From Deltaproteobacteria bacterium UBA2957 (GTDB taxonomy: Bacteria > Myxococcota_A > UBA796), in contig DEBL01000201.1 of assembly GCA_002348535.1 (NCBI GenBank), positions 1 through 6,730 on the forward strand: a DNA stretch of 6,730 nt. The letters are read 5' to 3'. Both the position numbers and the translations under genes were made by a program. The notes below the pieces were generated by a model. That model did not search any database and was not told where the DNA came from. It saw nothing but the letters and a program-made list of their open reading frames with translations. Each line of letters starts with the position of its first letter. Position 1 is the first letter of the stretch. This document shows, piece after piece, positions 1 through 6,436 of the stretch.

Positions 1-168
1 AAGCTTCTCAGCGATGTCACCAAGTTCTTCAGTCGAGACTCCAATGGCGCTCAGTTTGATCTCGAACCGATCGCCGTTTTTCACCGCCTGTGCGTCGATT
101 TCGCCCACCTGAATTGCATGCATTTTCATGCAGCCGATGGTCGAAAGGGCAAGCAACAATGGACTCAT
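1..168 (-). CDS. Putative small lipoprotein, 3' end outside the window
   Basis: The first 56 codons are visible, reading leftward from an ATG at 168 to the window edge without a stop. The product begins with a short hydrophobic stretch (MSPLLLALSTIGC) ending in Gly-Cys at residue 13, which looks like a type II signal peptide, although Thr at -3 is not the usual Leu/Val/Ile. The mature part starts MKMHAIQVGEIDAQ and is charged and soluble-looking. An AGGG lies about 8 bases upstream of the ATG; in-frame GTG codons further upstream are possible alternative starts, and a TGA closes the frame beyond them. It is divergent from the CAP lipoprotein gene, with 131 bp between the two starts, in which I see no convincing promoter. 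I do not recognise the family. The lipoprotein call is inference from the N-terminus only. Confidence 0.6.
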   Translation of the reverse strand, partial: MSPLLLALSTIGCMKMHAIQVGEIDAQAVKNGDRFEIKLSAIGVSTEELGDIAEKL

Positions 169-299
169 GGTTACCCTGTATGGTGCAGAGTGCTCCACCG
201 CCACTCAAAGCGAGGCCGGTGACATCTGTGAACCATCTTCGTTGCAGTTCAGGTCCAACGCGGTGAGTCCATTACGGTGGGGTTCGTTCTGGAGTGCCC

Positions 300-1304
300 A
301 TGCGAGTTCAACCCTGCCTTTCGCTTCTACTGCTATCGTTCGCCTGCGCCCCAGCGGCTGACGACACCGGCATCACAGAATCCAATGCCGACGGTTCCGA
401 TGGCGGAAGCAATGAGGGTGCCTCTGGAGCAGACACGGGCGGGGCGGCGACTGCACCAGCGGATGCTCGATCCGTCGACGATGCCTGCGGAACCGACACC
501 TATGGGTACGGCTCTCCTTCTCGGGCGGCCATCGAGGCGATTGAGCGCACCCACTGCTACCGAAATCTGATGGGGATCGAACCGGGGATACTCGATTCCG
601 ATGTCGACCGCGCCAGTCAATCCCATGCAGACTACATGGAAGGAAACGACACGCTGACCCACTACGAAGACCCGGCATTGCCCGGGTATACGGGCGAGTG
701 GGTGTGGGACCGCATCGAAACGGCCGGGTTCGAACGAGCAGCAGGTCAGTCGTGGTCTGAGGTGGTGTCATGGGGGACCTCGCCAGACGCCGCCATAGAC
801 ATGTGGGTAGGCAGCGTGTATCACCGGATTCCATTTACCATGCCCTACTGGCTCGCAACCGGCTTTGGTCAAGCCGGTGACTACTCGTCGATGAGTTTCG
901 TCACGCCGTACCCCGATGGTCCCCGAACCGCCGTGGTGTTCCCAGTGAATGGGCAAACCAACGTTCCACCAATGTTTGATTCGGATACAGAGTGGCCCGA
1001 TCCAGCTCCCGATCACGGGTTGGTCGGCTACCCCATTAGCGTGACGGTAGCGGCACCCAACATCGGCCCAGACGGAGCCAATCCGTACGGGACCGTGTTG
1101 GTTGCCGCCTCGTTGACGGACGATGCGGGCCGGGCGTTGCCCGTGATCGAGCTGGACCCGACCGGCGACGACCACATGTCCGTCATGGTCGCGATTGTAC
1201 CGCTTGACCCGCTCGCGGCACTGACGACTTACACAGCGTCAATGACCGTCGAATGGGATGGTACAGAGGAAACCTTCGTGACGACGTTCACCACTGGAAG
1301 CTGA
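300..1304 (+). CDS. CAP/SCP-domain lipoprotein
   Basis: This 334-residue protein has a signal peptide ending in Phe-Ala-Cys (Cys16), then a low-complexity linker rich in Asp, Gly, Ser, Ala and Thr (about 20-60), as in many surface lipoproteins. Residues about 75-203 match the CAP (SCP/PR-1) fold: an N-terminal helix with R83 and the ERTHCYRN segment, ASQSHADYM, His121 in LTHYED, Glu154 in a SWSEVVSWG segment, and W169..S172.YHR with His175. The two His and the Glu occupy the usual CAP cavity positions. Residues about 207-334 form a beta-rich domain, starting with a VVFPVNGQTNVP segment and ending in TFTTGS, like the Ig-like tails often joined to bacterial CAP domains. Bacterial CAP proteins are secreted, but their activity is mostly unknown, so no reaction is assigned. 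I chose ATG 300 over the in-frame GTG at 294 because GGAG at 291-294 sits 5 bases before it. Confidence 0.85.
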   Translation: MRVQPCLSLLLLSFACAPAADDTGITESNADGSDGGSNEGASGADTGGAATAPADARSVDDACGTDTYGYGSPSRAAIEAIERTHCYRNLMGIEPGILDSDVDRASQSHADYMEGNDTLTHYEDPALPGYTGEWVWDRIETAGFERAAGQSWSEVVSWGTSPDAAIDMWVGSVYHRIPFTMPYWLATGFGQAGDYSSMSFVTPYPDGPRTAVVFPVNGQTNVPPMFDSDTEWPDPAPDHGLVGYPISVTVAAPNIGPDGANPYGTVLVAASLTDDAGRALPVIELDPTGDDHMSVMVAIVPLDPLAALTTYTASMTVEWDGTEETFVTTFTTGS

Positions 1305-1340
1305 GCGCAGCAACCGGCCGACCCGACCGACAAGGCGCTC
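1303..1340. terminator. Weak inverted repeat between convergent genes
   Basis: GAGCGC at 1303-1308 is the exact reverse complement of GCGCTC at 1335-1340, with a 26-base loop. The arms overlap the stop codons of both the CAP gene and the DUF2141 gene. There is no T-run on either side and the stem is only 6 bp, so it is a poor intrinsic terminator. The 35-bp gap offers no better candidate. Confidence 0.2.
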
Positions 1341-1786
1341 TACAACTGGGAGTAGCGAATCATCAGCGAGACGCGCTGATCTTCTCCTGTCACCGTGAAC
1401 ACCGCGTCGGCAAACGACGGCGGAGCGGCGATCCCTGGCTGGGCATCGTTGCTGGCACCAAACCCCTCCAGTGGCATGCCCGTTTGGTGGTTGTCCATGT
1501 CCTCATTGTCGTTTTCATCGTGCAACACGGAGAGCGCATACTTGCCGGCGGGCACGTCCTTAAACACGCACATGCCCTGAGCGTTGGTGACCGAAGCCGA
1601 CGTTCGGTACGTCGCTTTCTTGTACTCGATTGGGTAGCCCTCTTGGGTTGCAAACAAGCAGCAACGGAAACTACCGTCTGAGTTGCGCAGTTGGTTGGTG
1701 GAGACCACCGTGAGCGTTCCGGCATAGGCCGCTGTGCTGTTCAGACCGAGCGCTACGATTCCCAATAAAGCCAAACGATAAACCAT
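1340..1786 (-). CDS. Exported DUF2141-family protein
   Basis: The 148-residue product begins with a classical Sec signal peptide (MVYRLALLGIVALGLNSTAA, likely cut after AYA at residue 22). The mature part is one DUF2141 domain: GTLTVV strand, FRCCLF, VFKDVPAGKYALSVLHDEN (from residue 75), an Asp/Asn-rich D88-to-D98 segment, GMPLEGFGASNDA (103-115), APPSF and a final LMIRY strand. These are the signature segments of the family, and the length is typical. The fold is an Ig-like beta sandwich; the acidic HDENDN loop suggests metal or calcium binding, which is inference. The function is not known. Cys42 and Cys43 are adjacent, with Cys73 the only other mature cysteine. The frame is open upstream to 1930, but the signal peptide and a strong ribosome site fix the start at 1786. 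It is convergent with the CAP gene and divergent from the large repeat protein. Confidence 0.9.
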   Translation of the reverse strand: MVYRLALLGIVALGLNSTAAYAGTLTVVSTNQLRNSDGSFRCCLFATQEGYPIEYKKATYRTSASVTNAQGMCVFKDVPAGKYALSVLHDENDNEDMDNHQTGMPLEGFGASNDAQPGIAAPPSFADAVFTVTGEDQRVSLMIRYSQL

Positions 1787-1794
1787 GAAATTGT

Positions 1795-1800
1795 CCCTCC
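1795..1800 (-). promoter_or_regulatory. Shine-Dalgarno site that sets the DUF2141 start
   Basis: Read on the minus strand this is GGAGGG, 8 bases before the ATG at 1786. It is the strongest ribosome site in the window and rules out the longer frame beginning at 1930, whose extra 48 residues have no signal-peptide character. Confidence 0.8.
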
Positions 1801-1839
1801 AATGACGGTGATGTAACCTCGCGACGCGCAACTCGGCAG

Positions 1840-1857
1840 AATGCTTCGCGAAGCATT
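1840..1857. promoter_or_regulatory. 18-bp perfect palindrome, candidate operator
   Basis: AATGCTTCGCGAAGCATT reads identically on both strands with no spacer. It lies 53 bp upstream of the DUF2141 start and 99 bp upstream of the large repeat-protein start, in the only intergenic region that must hold promoters for both genes. Perfect two-fold symmetry of this length suggests a binding site for a dimeric regulator. No downstream T-run or preceding stop codon supports a terminator, although as RNA it would also fold. I could not place convincing -35 and -10 boxes beside it, so the operator role is inference. Confidence 0.45.
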
Positions 1858-1942
1858 TCAAATTCCCACAACGGCTGCCGCCGCGCATTTCTTGGGTGGC
1901 GGCCCCTGTATTGGGGGTCTTGGGGTACATTCGTGCGCAAAT

Positions 1943-1955
1943 AAGAGAGGCTCTT
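1943..1955 (+). promoter_or_regulatory. Ribosome binding site within a small hairpin
   Basis: AAGAGAGGCTCTT contains the GAGAGG ribosome site (1945-1950), six bases before ATG 1957. AAGAG and CTCTT are exact complements around a 3-base AGG loop, so part of the site would be paired in the mRNA. A 5-bp stem is weak and may be coincidence. The site itself firmly supports the start of the large protein. Confidence 0.5.
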
Positions 1956-1956
1956 T

Positions 1957-4900
1957 ATGCGCAATTTTTCCCCGATTACCGCTTTGCTCGCTTTGGCGTT
2001 CGGTCCCCCCGTACTGGCCGGTGTCGATCTCTCGTCGGGGGCCTTCGAACTTCCAACGACCAGCGCTGCACCGTGGGAAACTCTGACTTTCGATGAAGCG
2101 TTCCCTGCACCTCCGGTGGTCATCGTCTCACCCGGGGCAAGCCCCGGTGGTCAACCCTTCACTGTGAAGGTGACAGACATCACCGAAACAGGGGCTCTGA
2201 TTCAGACATGGGAGCCAAAAGCTGAATCAATCTACAACCCACCTTGGCACCTCAGCGTAGAAGGCACTTACTTCGCGATCGTGCCCGGAATCTACAATCT
2301 TCCGGGCGGGTTGACCGTGGTCGCCGGCACCGTTGAAACAACCGCCCTTCAGGGTGATGAAGCCGTCGTGCGCGACAGCGATGGCGCACCGCTTGCCGGG
2401 ACATGGGACACGGTTGACTTCCCAGTTGAGTTTGATTCCCCGCCCACCATCTTGGCCACCATTCAGACCGCGAACAACGAACGCGGTGAGTTTGCGGGTC
2501 TTGATTACTCGAAGCCGTGGATGGTGACCGCGGTCAGCAACATCACCGAGACCGGATTTGATGTGGCGCTGGACAAGGGCCAAGTCGACGACATCGATGG
2601 CATTCCCTTGGTTCCAGAGACCATTGGCTATGTGGCCGTCACCCGCAACAAGGCCGGCATGATGGTGGATTCCGTCGGTGCCGAGGTGCTCTACGAGTCC
2701 ATCTTCGAAACCATCCCTGAGGATGAACGGTGGGGCATCGATGACCCGCAGTGGTGCCTCGACCTCCGGAATGAATACGACTCTACTCCTCCGGTGGTGG
2801 CCAGCCTGAACAGCCGAAACGACGACGATGGAGGGTGGCTCCAAATCACGCGCCTCAACACCGAGCAAGTCTGCGTGCGATGCAATGAAGACCAGTTTGA
2901 AGATTCGGAGCGCCGCCACTTCGGGGGTTCGTACTCCTACCTCATTCTGGAGCCCGGTCAGTTCGATTTCACCGACACCGATGGGGACGGACTCTTCGAC
3001 TCCTTCGAAGAGTTTGTAACGCTTACCGACCCCCTCGATCCGGACTCGGATGATGACGGAATCGTGGATGGCGACGAGTACGACGCGGGCATGGACCCCA
3101 CCGTCTCCGGAGGCGACGCCGACGGTGACACCATCAGCGACGGTGACGAGTGGGGACTGGATGGCCCGGTCGATACGGACGGCGACGGAACTCCGGACTA
3201 CCTCGACCTCGACTCGGATGGCGATGGATTCTCGGATGAAATCGAGGGTGCAGTAGACACCGACGGAGACGGGTTCGGCGACTTCGCCGATGCCGACGCG
3301 GACGATGACGGCATGTTTGACGACTTCGAAGGATCCGGAGACTTCGACGGCGACGGCATTCCCGATCGCCTTGACTCTGACTCCGACGACGACGGCCTTT
3401 CCGACGCCGTGGAGGGATCGGCGGACGCCGATGGCGACGGTGTGCCCAACTACCAAGACGGCGATTCAGACGGCGATGGACTCGACGATGGCATTGAAGG
3501 TGCCGACGATGTGGATGGAGACGGGCTTCCCAACTTCGCAGACACCGACTCTGATGGCGACGGGATCGATGACGCAACGGAAACGGCGGCAGACTTCGAT
3601 GGCGACGGAGCGGGCAATTTCATCGACACCGACTCCGACGCCGACCTGCTGCTGGACGCGACCGAGGGCACCGGTGATGCCGACGGGGATGGCGCGCCCA
3701 ACTACTTGGACACGGACTCCGACGGGGATGGCATCTCCGACCAAACGGAAGGCGCCGGCGATCCCGACGACGACGGTATACCCAACTACCTCGATCACGA
3801 CTCCGATGGGGACGGCCTCACCGATGCTGTCGAAGGCGACGGTGACTTTGACGGCGATGGACAACAAGACTTCATTGACACCGACTCCGACGGCGACGGC
3901 ATTGACGATGCCACAGAGGGTTCGGACGACTTCGACGGAGACGGAAATGGAAACTTCCGCGACACCGACGCCGATGGCGATGGCATCTCCGATTCCGTAG
4001 AGGGCATTGAGTGCTACCAGCAGCTTGATTGCGACGCGGACGGCATCGCTGACGCGGTCGAAGGGGCGAGCGACTCCGACGCGGATGGGACACCAGACTA
4101 CCGAGATACCGATTCCGATGGTGACGGCATCTCCGATGCCGCCGAGAGCACCGATGACCTCGATGGCGACGGACTCGGTGCCTATGTCGATACCGATGCA
4201 GACGGCGACGGCTTGGCCGATGCCATCGAAGGCGAGGACTGCTACCTCAACACGGATTGCGACGACGATGGCATCGGCGACGCGGTTGAGGGGGCGGGAG
4301 ACTCCGATGAAGACGGAACTCCAGACTACTTGGACCTCGACGCCGATGACGACGGAATCGGGGATGCAATTGAAGGCGTGGATGACGGCGACGACGACGA
4401 TGTCCCTGCCTACTTGGATGACGACTCCGACGGCGACGGACTGTTGGACGCCGATGAAGGCGCTGACTGCGCCTACGTGTTGGACTGCGACGAGGACGGC
4501 ATCGCTGATGCCATTGAAGGCTTGGATGACTTTGACAGTGACGGCATCCCAAACCTGCAAGACACGGATTCAGATGGTGACGGCATTTCCGATGCAACCG
4601 AGGGCACTGCTGACATTGATGAAGACGGGGCCGGCTGCTATCTCGATCTCGACTCGGACGGCGACACCCTTGAGGACGCTCTGGAGGGTGCCGATTGCGC
4701 AATCGTATTGGACTGCGACGAAGACGGCATCGACGACACGACAGAAGGGCTGAGCGACTTCGACGGTGATGGAATTCCCAACGCACAGGACACCGACTCT
4801 GACGGTGACGGGATTCCCGACTCCATCGAAGGCGAGGCCTGCTTTATGCACCTTGACTGTGACGAGGACGGCATCAGCGACGAGGATGAAGGCGACATCG

Positions 4901-5751
4901 ACACCGACGGCGACGGGGTAGCGGACTACCTCGATTTGGACTCCGATGGCGACGGCATCGATGATGCTACCGAAACCAGCGTCGATACCGATGGCGATGG
5001 GACCTACGACGCCCGCGATCTCGATTCCGACGGCGACGGCCTCACCAATGCGGGCGAGACTGCTGCGGGAACGGACCCAACCGATGCTGCCGGCGATGCC
5101 GATGGCGACGGTGTCGCCGATGCGCTCGAAGACTGGGACGGCGACGGCGATCCTTCAAACGATGACACGGATGGCGACGGAATTCCTGACGTGATGGACG
5201 GCGATGATGATGGCGACGGGATCGACACCATCGACGAGGACACAGACGGCGATGGCGACGCCTCAAACGACGACATCGACGGCGACGGCCTTCCAAACTG
5301 CCGGGACACGGACTCCGATGAAGACGGACTCAGCGATAGTGAAGAAATCGAACTCGGCACCGACCCGTACGACCTCATGGGCGATGCGGATGGCGATGGA
5401 CTTCTGGACTTCGAGGAAGTGGAACAAGGCACTGACCCTCAATCCGAAGACACAGACGGCGACGGATGGACTGACGGCGAAGAGGTCAATGAACTCGACA
5501 CCGACCCCCTCGACCCCAACGACCCGGCTGATGCGGCCGATACAGGGCTCGATGACTCTGGTGGACCGACAGACCAAGACACCGGTGCCGCTGGTGAAGA
5601 ACCCGCCGAGGACCGAAATGAGCTCGGCACTCTGGACGGCGAGGCCAAAGGATGCAACTGCGCTTCGTCTTCGTCACCGATGAATGCCGCATGGGTTCTC
5701 GCAGTCATGGCCCTTGCCTACCGCCGAAGGACTGAAAACGCAGCGACGTGA
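1957..5751 (+). CDS. Giant TSP3-repeat surface protein with lectin-like N-terminus and MYXO-CTERM-like tail
   Basis: This 1264-residue protein is probably exported and held on the cell surface. Residues 1-21 are a Sec signal peptide (likely cut after PVLA). Residues about 28-335 hold three beta modules resembling H-type lectin repeats: W40ETLTF with a PPVV strand; W150DTVDF, then TANNE and SNITETGFDV; and PPVVASLNSRN with DGGW and ERRHFGG. Residues about 338-1190 are TSP3-like calcium-binding repeats (DxDxDGxxD), including nine exact 28-residue units (417-668) and five Cys-bearing 48-residue modules (669-992). An Asp/Thr/Gly/Glu linker leads to K1231GCNC, a short hydrophobic stretch (N1243 to Y1255) and RRR, the layout of MYXO-CTERM sorting signals, which are thought to be processed by a rhombosortase-like or myxosortase enzyme. 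The large Asp content makes it strongly acidic and calcium-dependent folding likely. A role in adhesion or surface-layer binding is inference. Many long open frames on other strands here are only repeat shadows. Confidence 0.92.
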   Translation: MRNFSPITALLALAFGPPVLAGVDLSSGAFELPTTSAAPWETLTFDEAFPAPPVVIVSPGASPGGQPFTVKVTDITETGALIQTWEPKAESIYNPPWHLSVEGTYFAIVPGIYNLPGGLTVVAGTVETTALQGDEAVVRDSDGAPLAGTWDTVDFPVEFDSPPTILATIQTANNERGEFAGLDYSKPWMVTAVSNITETGFDVALDKGQVDDIDGIPLVPETIGYVAVTRNKAGMMVDSVGAEVLYESIFETIPEDERWGIDDPQWCLDLRNEYDSTPPVVASLNSRNDDDGGWLQITRLNTEQVCVRCNEDQFEDSERRHFGGSYSYLILEPGQFDFTDTDGDGLFDSFEEFVTLTDPLDPDSDDDGIVDGDEYDAGMDPTVSGGDADGDTISDGDEWGLDGPVDTDGDGTPDYLDLDSDGDGFSDEIEGAVDTDGDGFGDFADADADDDGMFDDFEGSGDFDGDGIPDRLDSDSDDDGLSDAVEGSADADGDGVPNYQDGDSDGDGLDDGIEGADDVDGDGLPNFADTDSDGDGIDDATETAADFDGDGAGNFIDTDSDADLLLDATEGTGDADGDGAPNYLDTDSDGDGISDQTEGAGDPDDDGIPNYLDHDSDGDGLTDAVEGDGDFDGDGQQDFIDTDSDGDGIDDATEGSDDFDGDGNGNFRDTDADGDGISDSVEGIECYQQLDCDADGIADAVEGASDSDADGTPDYRDTDSDGDGISDAAESTDDLDGDGLGAYVDTDADGDGLADAIEGEDCYLNTDCDDDGIGDAVEGAGDSDEDGTPDYLDLDADDDGIGDAIEGVDDGDDDDVPAYLDDDSDGDGLLDADEGADCAYVLDCDEDGIADAIEGLDDFDSDGIPNLQDTDSDGDGISDATEGTADIDEDGAGCYLDLDSDGDTLEDALEGADCAIVLDCDEDGIDDTTEGLSDFDGDGIPNAQDTDSDGDGIPDSIEGEACFMHLDCDEDGISDEDEGDIDTDGDGVADYLDLDSDGDGIDDATETSVDTDGDGTYDARDLDSDGDGLTNAGETAAGTDPTDAAGDADGDGVADALEDWDGDGDPSNDDTDGDGIPDVMDGDDDGDGIDTIDEDTDGDGDASNDDIDGDGLPNCRDTDSDEDGLSDSEEIELGTDPYDLMGDADGDGLLDFEEVEQGTDPQSEDTDGDGWTDGEEVNELDTDPLDPNDPADAADTGLDDSGGPTDQDTGAAGEEPAEDRNELGTLDGEAKGCNCASSSSPMNAAWVLAVMALAYRRRTENAAT
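3205..3960 (+). repeat. Nine tandem 28-residue TSP3-like units
   Basis: Residues 417-668 of the large protein divide into nine consecutive units of exactly 28 residues (84 bp) with no insertion or deletion, starting at 417, 445, 473, 501, 529, 557, 585, 613 and 641. The consensus is about DTDSDGDGISDATEG followed by ADDFDGDGIPNYL, so each unit carries two DxDxDG loops. Codons vary freely between units, so the repeat is conserved at protein level and the duplications look old. Confidence 0.9.
3961..4932 (+). repeat. Higher-order array of 48-residue CX5C modules and 28-residue units
   Basis: Residues 669-992 alternate a 48-residue module with the 28-residue unit: modules at 669-716, 745-792, 821-868, 897-944 and 945-992, with 28-residue units at 717, 793 and 869 between the first four. 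Each module has a Cys pair five residues apart (686/692, 762/768, 838/844, 914/920, 962/968) in an ECYxxLDC-like segment. Compared with the ordinary unit, the 13-residue second half is replaced by a 7-residue linker, and the Ser of DSDGDG becomes Cys. The last two modules abut, giving spacings of 76, 76, 76 and 48. The pairs could form small disulfide loops; this is inference. Confidence 0.85.
5638..5748 (+). other. MYXO-CTERM-like C-terminal sorting signal
   Basis: The last 37 residues of the large protein run from an acidic linker into KGCNC (Cys1233, Cys1235), four serines, a short hydrophobic helix (NAAWVLAVMALAY) and RRR. MYXO-CTERM signals usually show a Gly-Cys-x-Cys, a transmembrane helix and a basic end. 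The helix is short and the tail after RRR (TENAAT) is slightly longer than usual. Confidence 0.75.
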
Positions 5752-5756
5752 CCGAT

Positions 5757-5787
5757 AGCCGAGGCGTGGCGACCCCGTGCCTCGGCT
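5757..5787. terminator. Hairpin shared by convergent genes
   Basis: AGCCGAGGC at 5757-5765 is the exact reverse complement of GCCTCGGCT at 5779-5787, a 9-bp GC-rich stem with a 13-base loop that can pair partly further. It starts five bases after the stop of the large gene and ends five bases before the stop of the minus-strand hexad gene. There is no T-run on either strand, so it is not a textbook intrinsic terminator, but the position suits a bidirectional one. Confidence 0.55.
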
Positions 5788-5792
5788 GGGAC

Positions 5793-6197
5793 TCAGTAGG
5801 TCTCAGACTTCGGGGGGATGCCATCGTCTGGAGCGTTGCCATCCTGCGGCAGAATCCCCGCTCCGGGCTCAACGCCTTCGCCGGGAAGAATTCCCTCGCC
5901 GCGTGCGATCCCGGTTCCTATCGGAATTCCTTGGGCCTTTGGAATTCCTGACCCAATCGGAATGCCTTGCCCTTTGGGGATGCCTTCGCCCTTGGGTATG
6001 CCCTCACCGGGCAGAATTCTCTTGCTGCTGCCATCACTGTTGGTCACACTGCACCTCAAAGTCTGGGTTAACGCAAGCGTGCCCGGCGAAACCGGTTCCA
6101 CCGCCCACCCGACCGAAAAATCGATCTCACCAGTCGGCCACCGTTGTGGCGGTATGGTGTTGTCGCATTGGCGAAGGGTCCGGTCAGAGCGGGCCAT
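5793..6197 (-). CDS. Small protein with C-terminal IPxGxG hexad repeats
   Basis: From ATG 6197 the frame gives 134 residues. GGAAGG nine bases upstream could be its ribosome site; the frame is open a little further, to a TTG at 6251. Residues 1-60 are an ordinary-looking mixed segment with Cys11 and Cys49 (LRQCDNTIPP, then GEIDFSVGWAVEP, then LRCSVT); it faintly recalls the C-terminal domain of AgmX/PglI-type myxobacterial proteins, but I would not assign that. Residues 61-132 are twelve tandem hexads of the form I-P-x-G-x-G, ending in SETY. No signal peptide is visible from this start. It overlaps the upstream membrane-protein frame by 130 bases, which is unnatural for two real genes, so either it is the downstream part of a frameshifted gene or one of the two frames is shorter than drawn. 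The opposite strand is also open but gives an Arg-rich, less natural product. Confidence 0.5.
   Translation of the reverse strand: MARSDRTLRQCDNTIPPQRWPTGEIDFSVGWAVEPVSPGTLALTQTLRCSVTNSDGSSKRILPGEGIPKGEGIPKGQGIPIGSGIPKAQGIPIGTGIARGEGILPGEGVEPGAGILPQDGNAPDDGIPPKSETY
5802..6017 (-). repeat. Twelve tandem 18-bp / six-residue IPxGxG repeats
   Basis: The hexads, in order, are ILPGEG, IPKGEG, IPKGQG, IPIGSG, IPKAQG, IPIGTG, IARGEG, ILPGEG, VEPGAG, ILPQDG, NAPDDG and IPPKSE. The first eight are closest to consensus and the last four decay. At DNA level the core is often GGAATTCC or GGCATNCC, nearly self-complementary, so the plus strand reads as a similar Gly-Ile/Met-Pro series. The pattern resembles elastin-like V/I-P-x-G sequences in composition; it does not fit the acyltransferase hexapeptide motif. 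Confidence 0.85.
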
Positions 6198-6436
6198 AGC
6201 GTTGCGCCTTCCGCAGGCGCTAAGGTGACCCTTGATGACCGAACAATCCAAGCTTCAATCACCAGCGGCGCGAGTCCTGCACCCGCGACCAAAACCCAAA
6301 GCGGAACCAGAAAGACACGGTCCCACGCGATCGCGATGGGTCCAACTACAAACCCTCCGTAGCACCACACCAAGTACACCACAGCCCCGCGGATGAGGCC
6401 ATTGGTGATGTGCTTGTGAACACCGTTCATGTTCAT
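6068..6436 (-). CDS. Small membrane protein, C-terminus uncertain
   Basis: The frame begins MNMNGVHKHITNG (ATG at 6436, or 6430) and gives up to 122 residues. Two hydrophobic segments are clear: about residues 14-36 (LIRGAVVYLVWCYGGFVVG) and about 42-65 (FLVPLWVLVAGAGLAP and on to VIEAWIV). The following residues to about 80 look natural (VTLAPAEGATLW), but the last 40 become Arg-rich and look like an out-of-frame reading, exactly where the hexad-protein frame becomes plausible. No good ribosome site precedes either ATG; the first overlaps the stop of a short upstream hydrophobic frame (TATGA), which could allow coupling. I do not recognise the family. A frameshift near 6120-6200 joining it to the hexad protein is a real possibility. 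Confidence 0.4.
   Translation of the reverse strand: MNMNGVHKHITNGLIRGAVVYLVWCYGGFVVGPIAIAWDRVFLVPLWVLVAGAGLAPLVIEAWIVRSSRVTLAPAEGATLWPALTGPFANATTPYRHNGGRLVRSIFRSGGRWNRFRRARLR

Noticed and set aside
1..6. HindIII site exactly at the window start
   Set aside because: It could reflect a cloned insert end, but another HindIII site lies at 6250-6255 and nothing else supports a vector junction.
1877..1903. GCCGCC/GGCGGC inverted repeat upstream of the large gene
   Set aside because: A 6-bp stem with a 15-base loop in GC-rich DNA is expected by chance; no riboswitch or terminator features.
2132..2147. CCGGGGC-AA-GCCCCGG inverted repeat
   Set aside because: It lies inside the coding sequence of the lectin-like region, has a two-base loop and no T-run; most likely chance in Pro/Gly codons.
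2283..2307. GCCCGGAA/TTCCGGGC 8-bp stem with 9-base loop
   Set aside because: Internal to the same coding region with no sign of an end of transcription; probably incidental.
2227..5700. Long open frames on the minus strand and in other plus frames across the large gene
   Set aside because: They follow the 84-bp repeat period and give Val/Ile/Gly, Ser/Pro or Arg/His low-complexity products; they are shadows of the Asp/Gly-rich TSP3 codons.
5802..6017. Hexad array as a left-handed beta-helix acyltransferase
   Set aside because: The pattern Ile-Pro-x-Gly-x-Gly lacks the Ile-Gly-x-x-Ala/Ser/Val-x spacing and there is no catalytic His context.
6327..6334. GCGATCGC octamer (the cyanobacterial HIP1 motif)
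   Set aside because: I noticed only this copy, and the protein content does not suggest a cyanobacterium.
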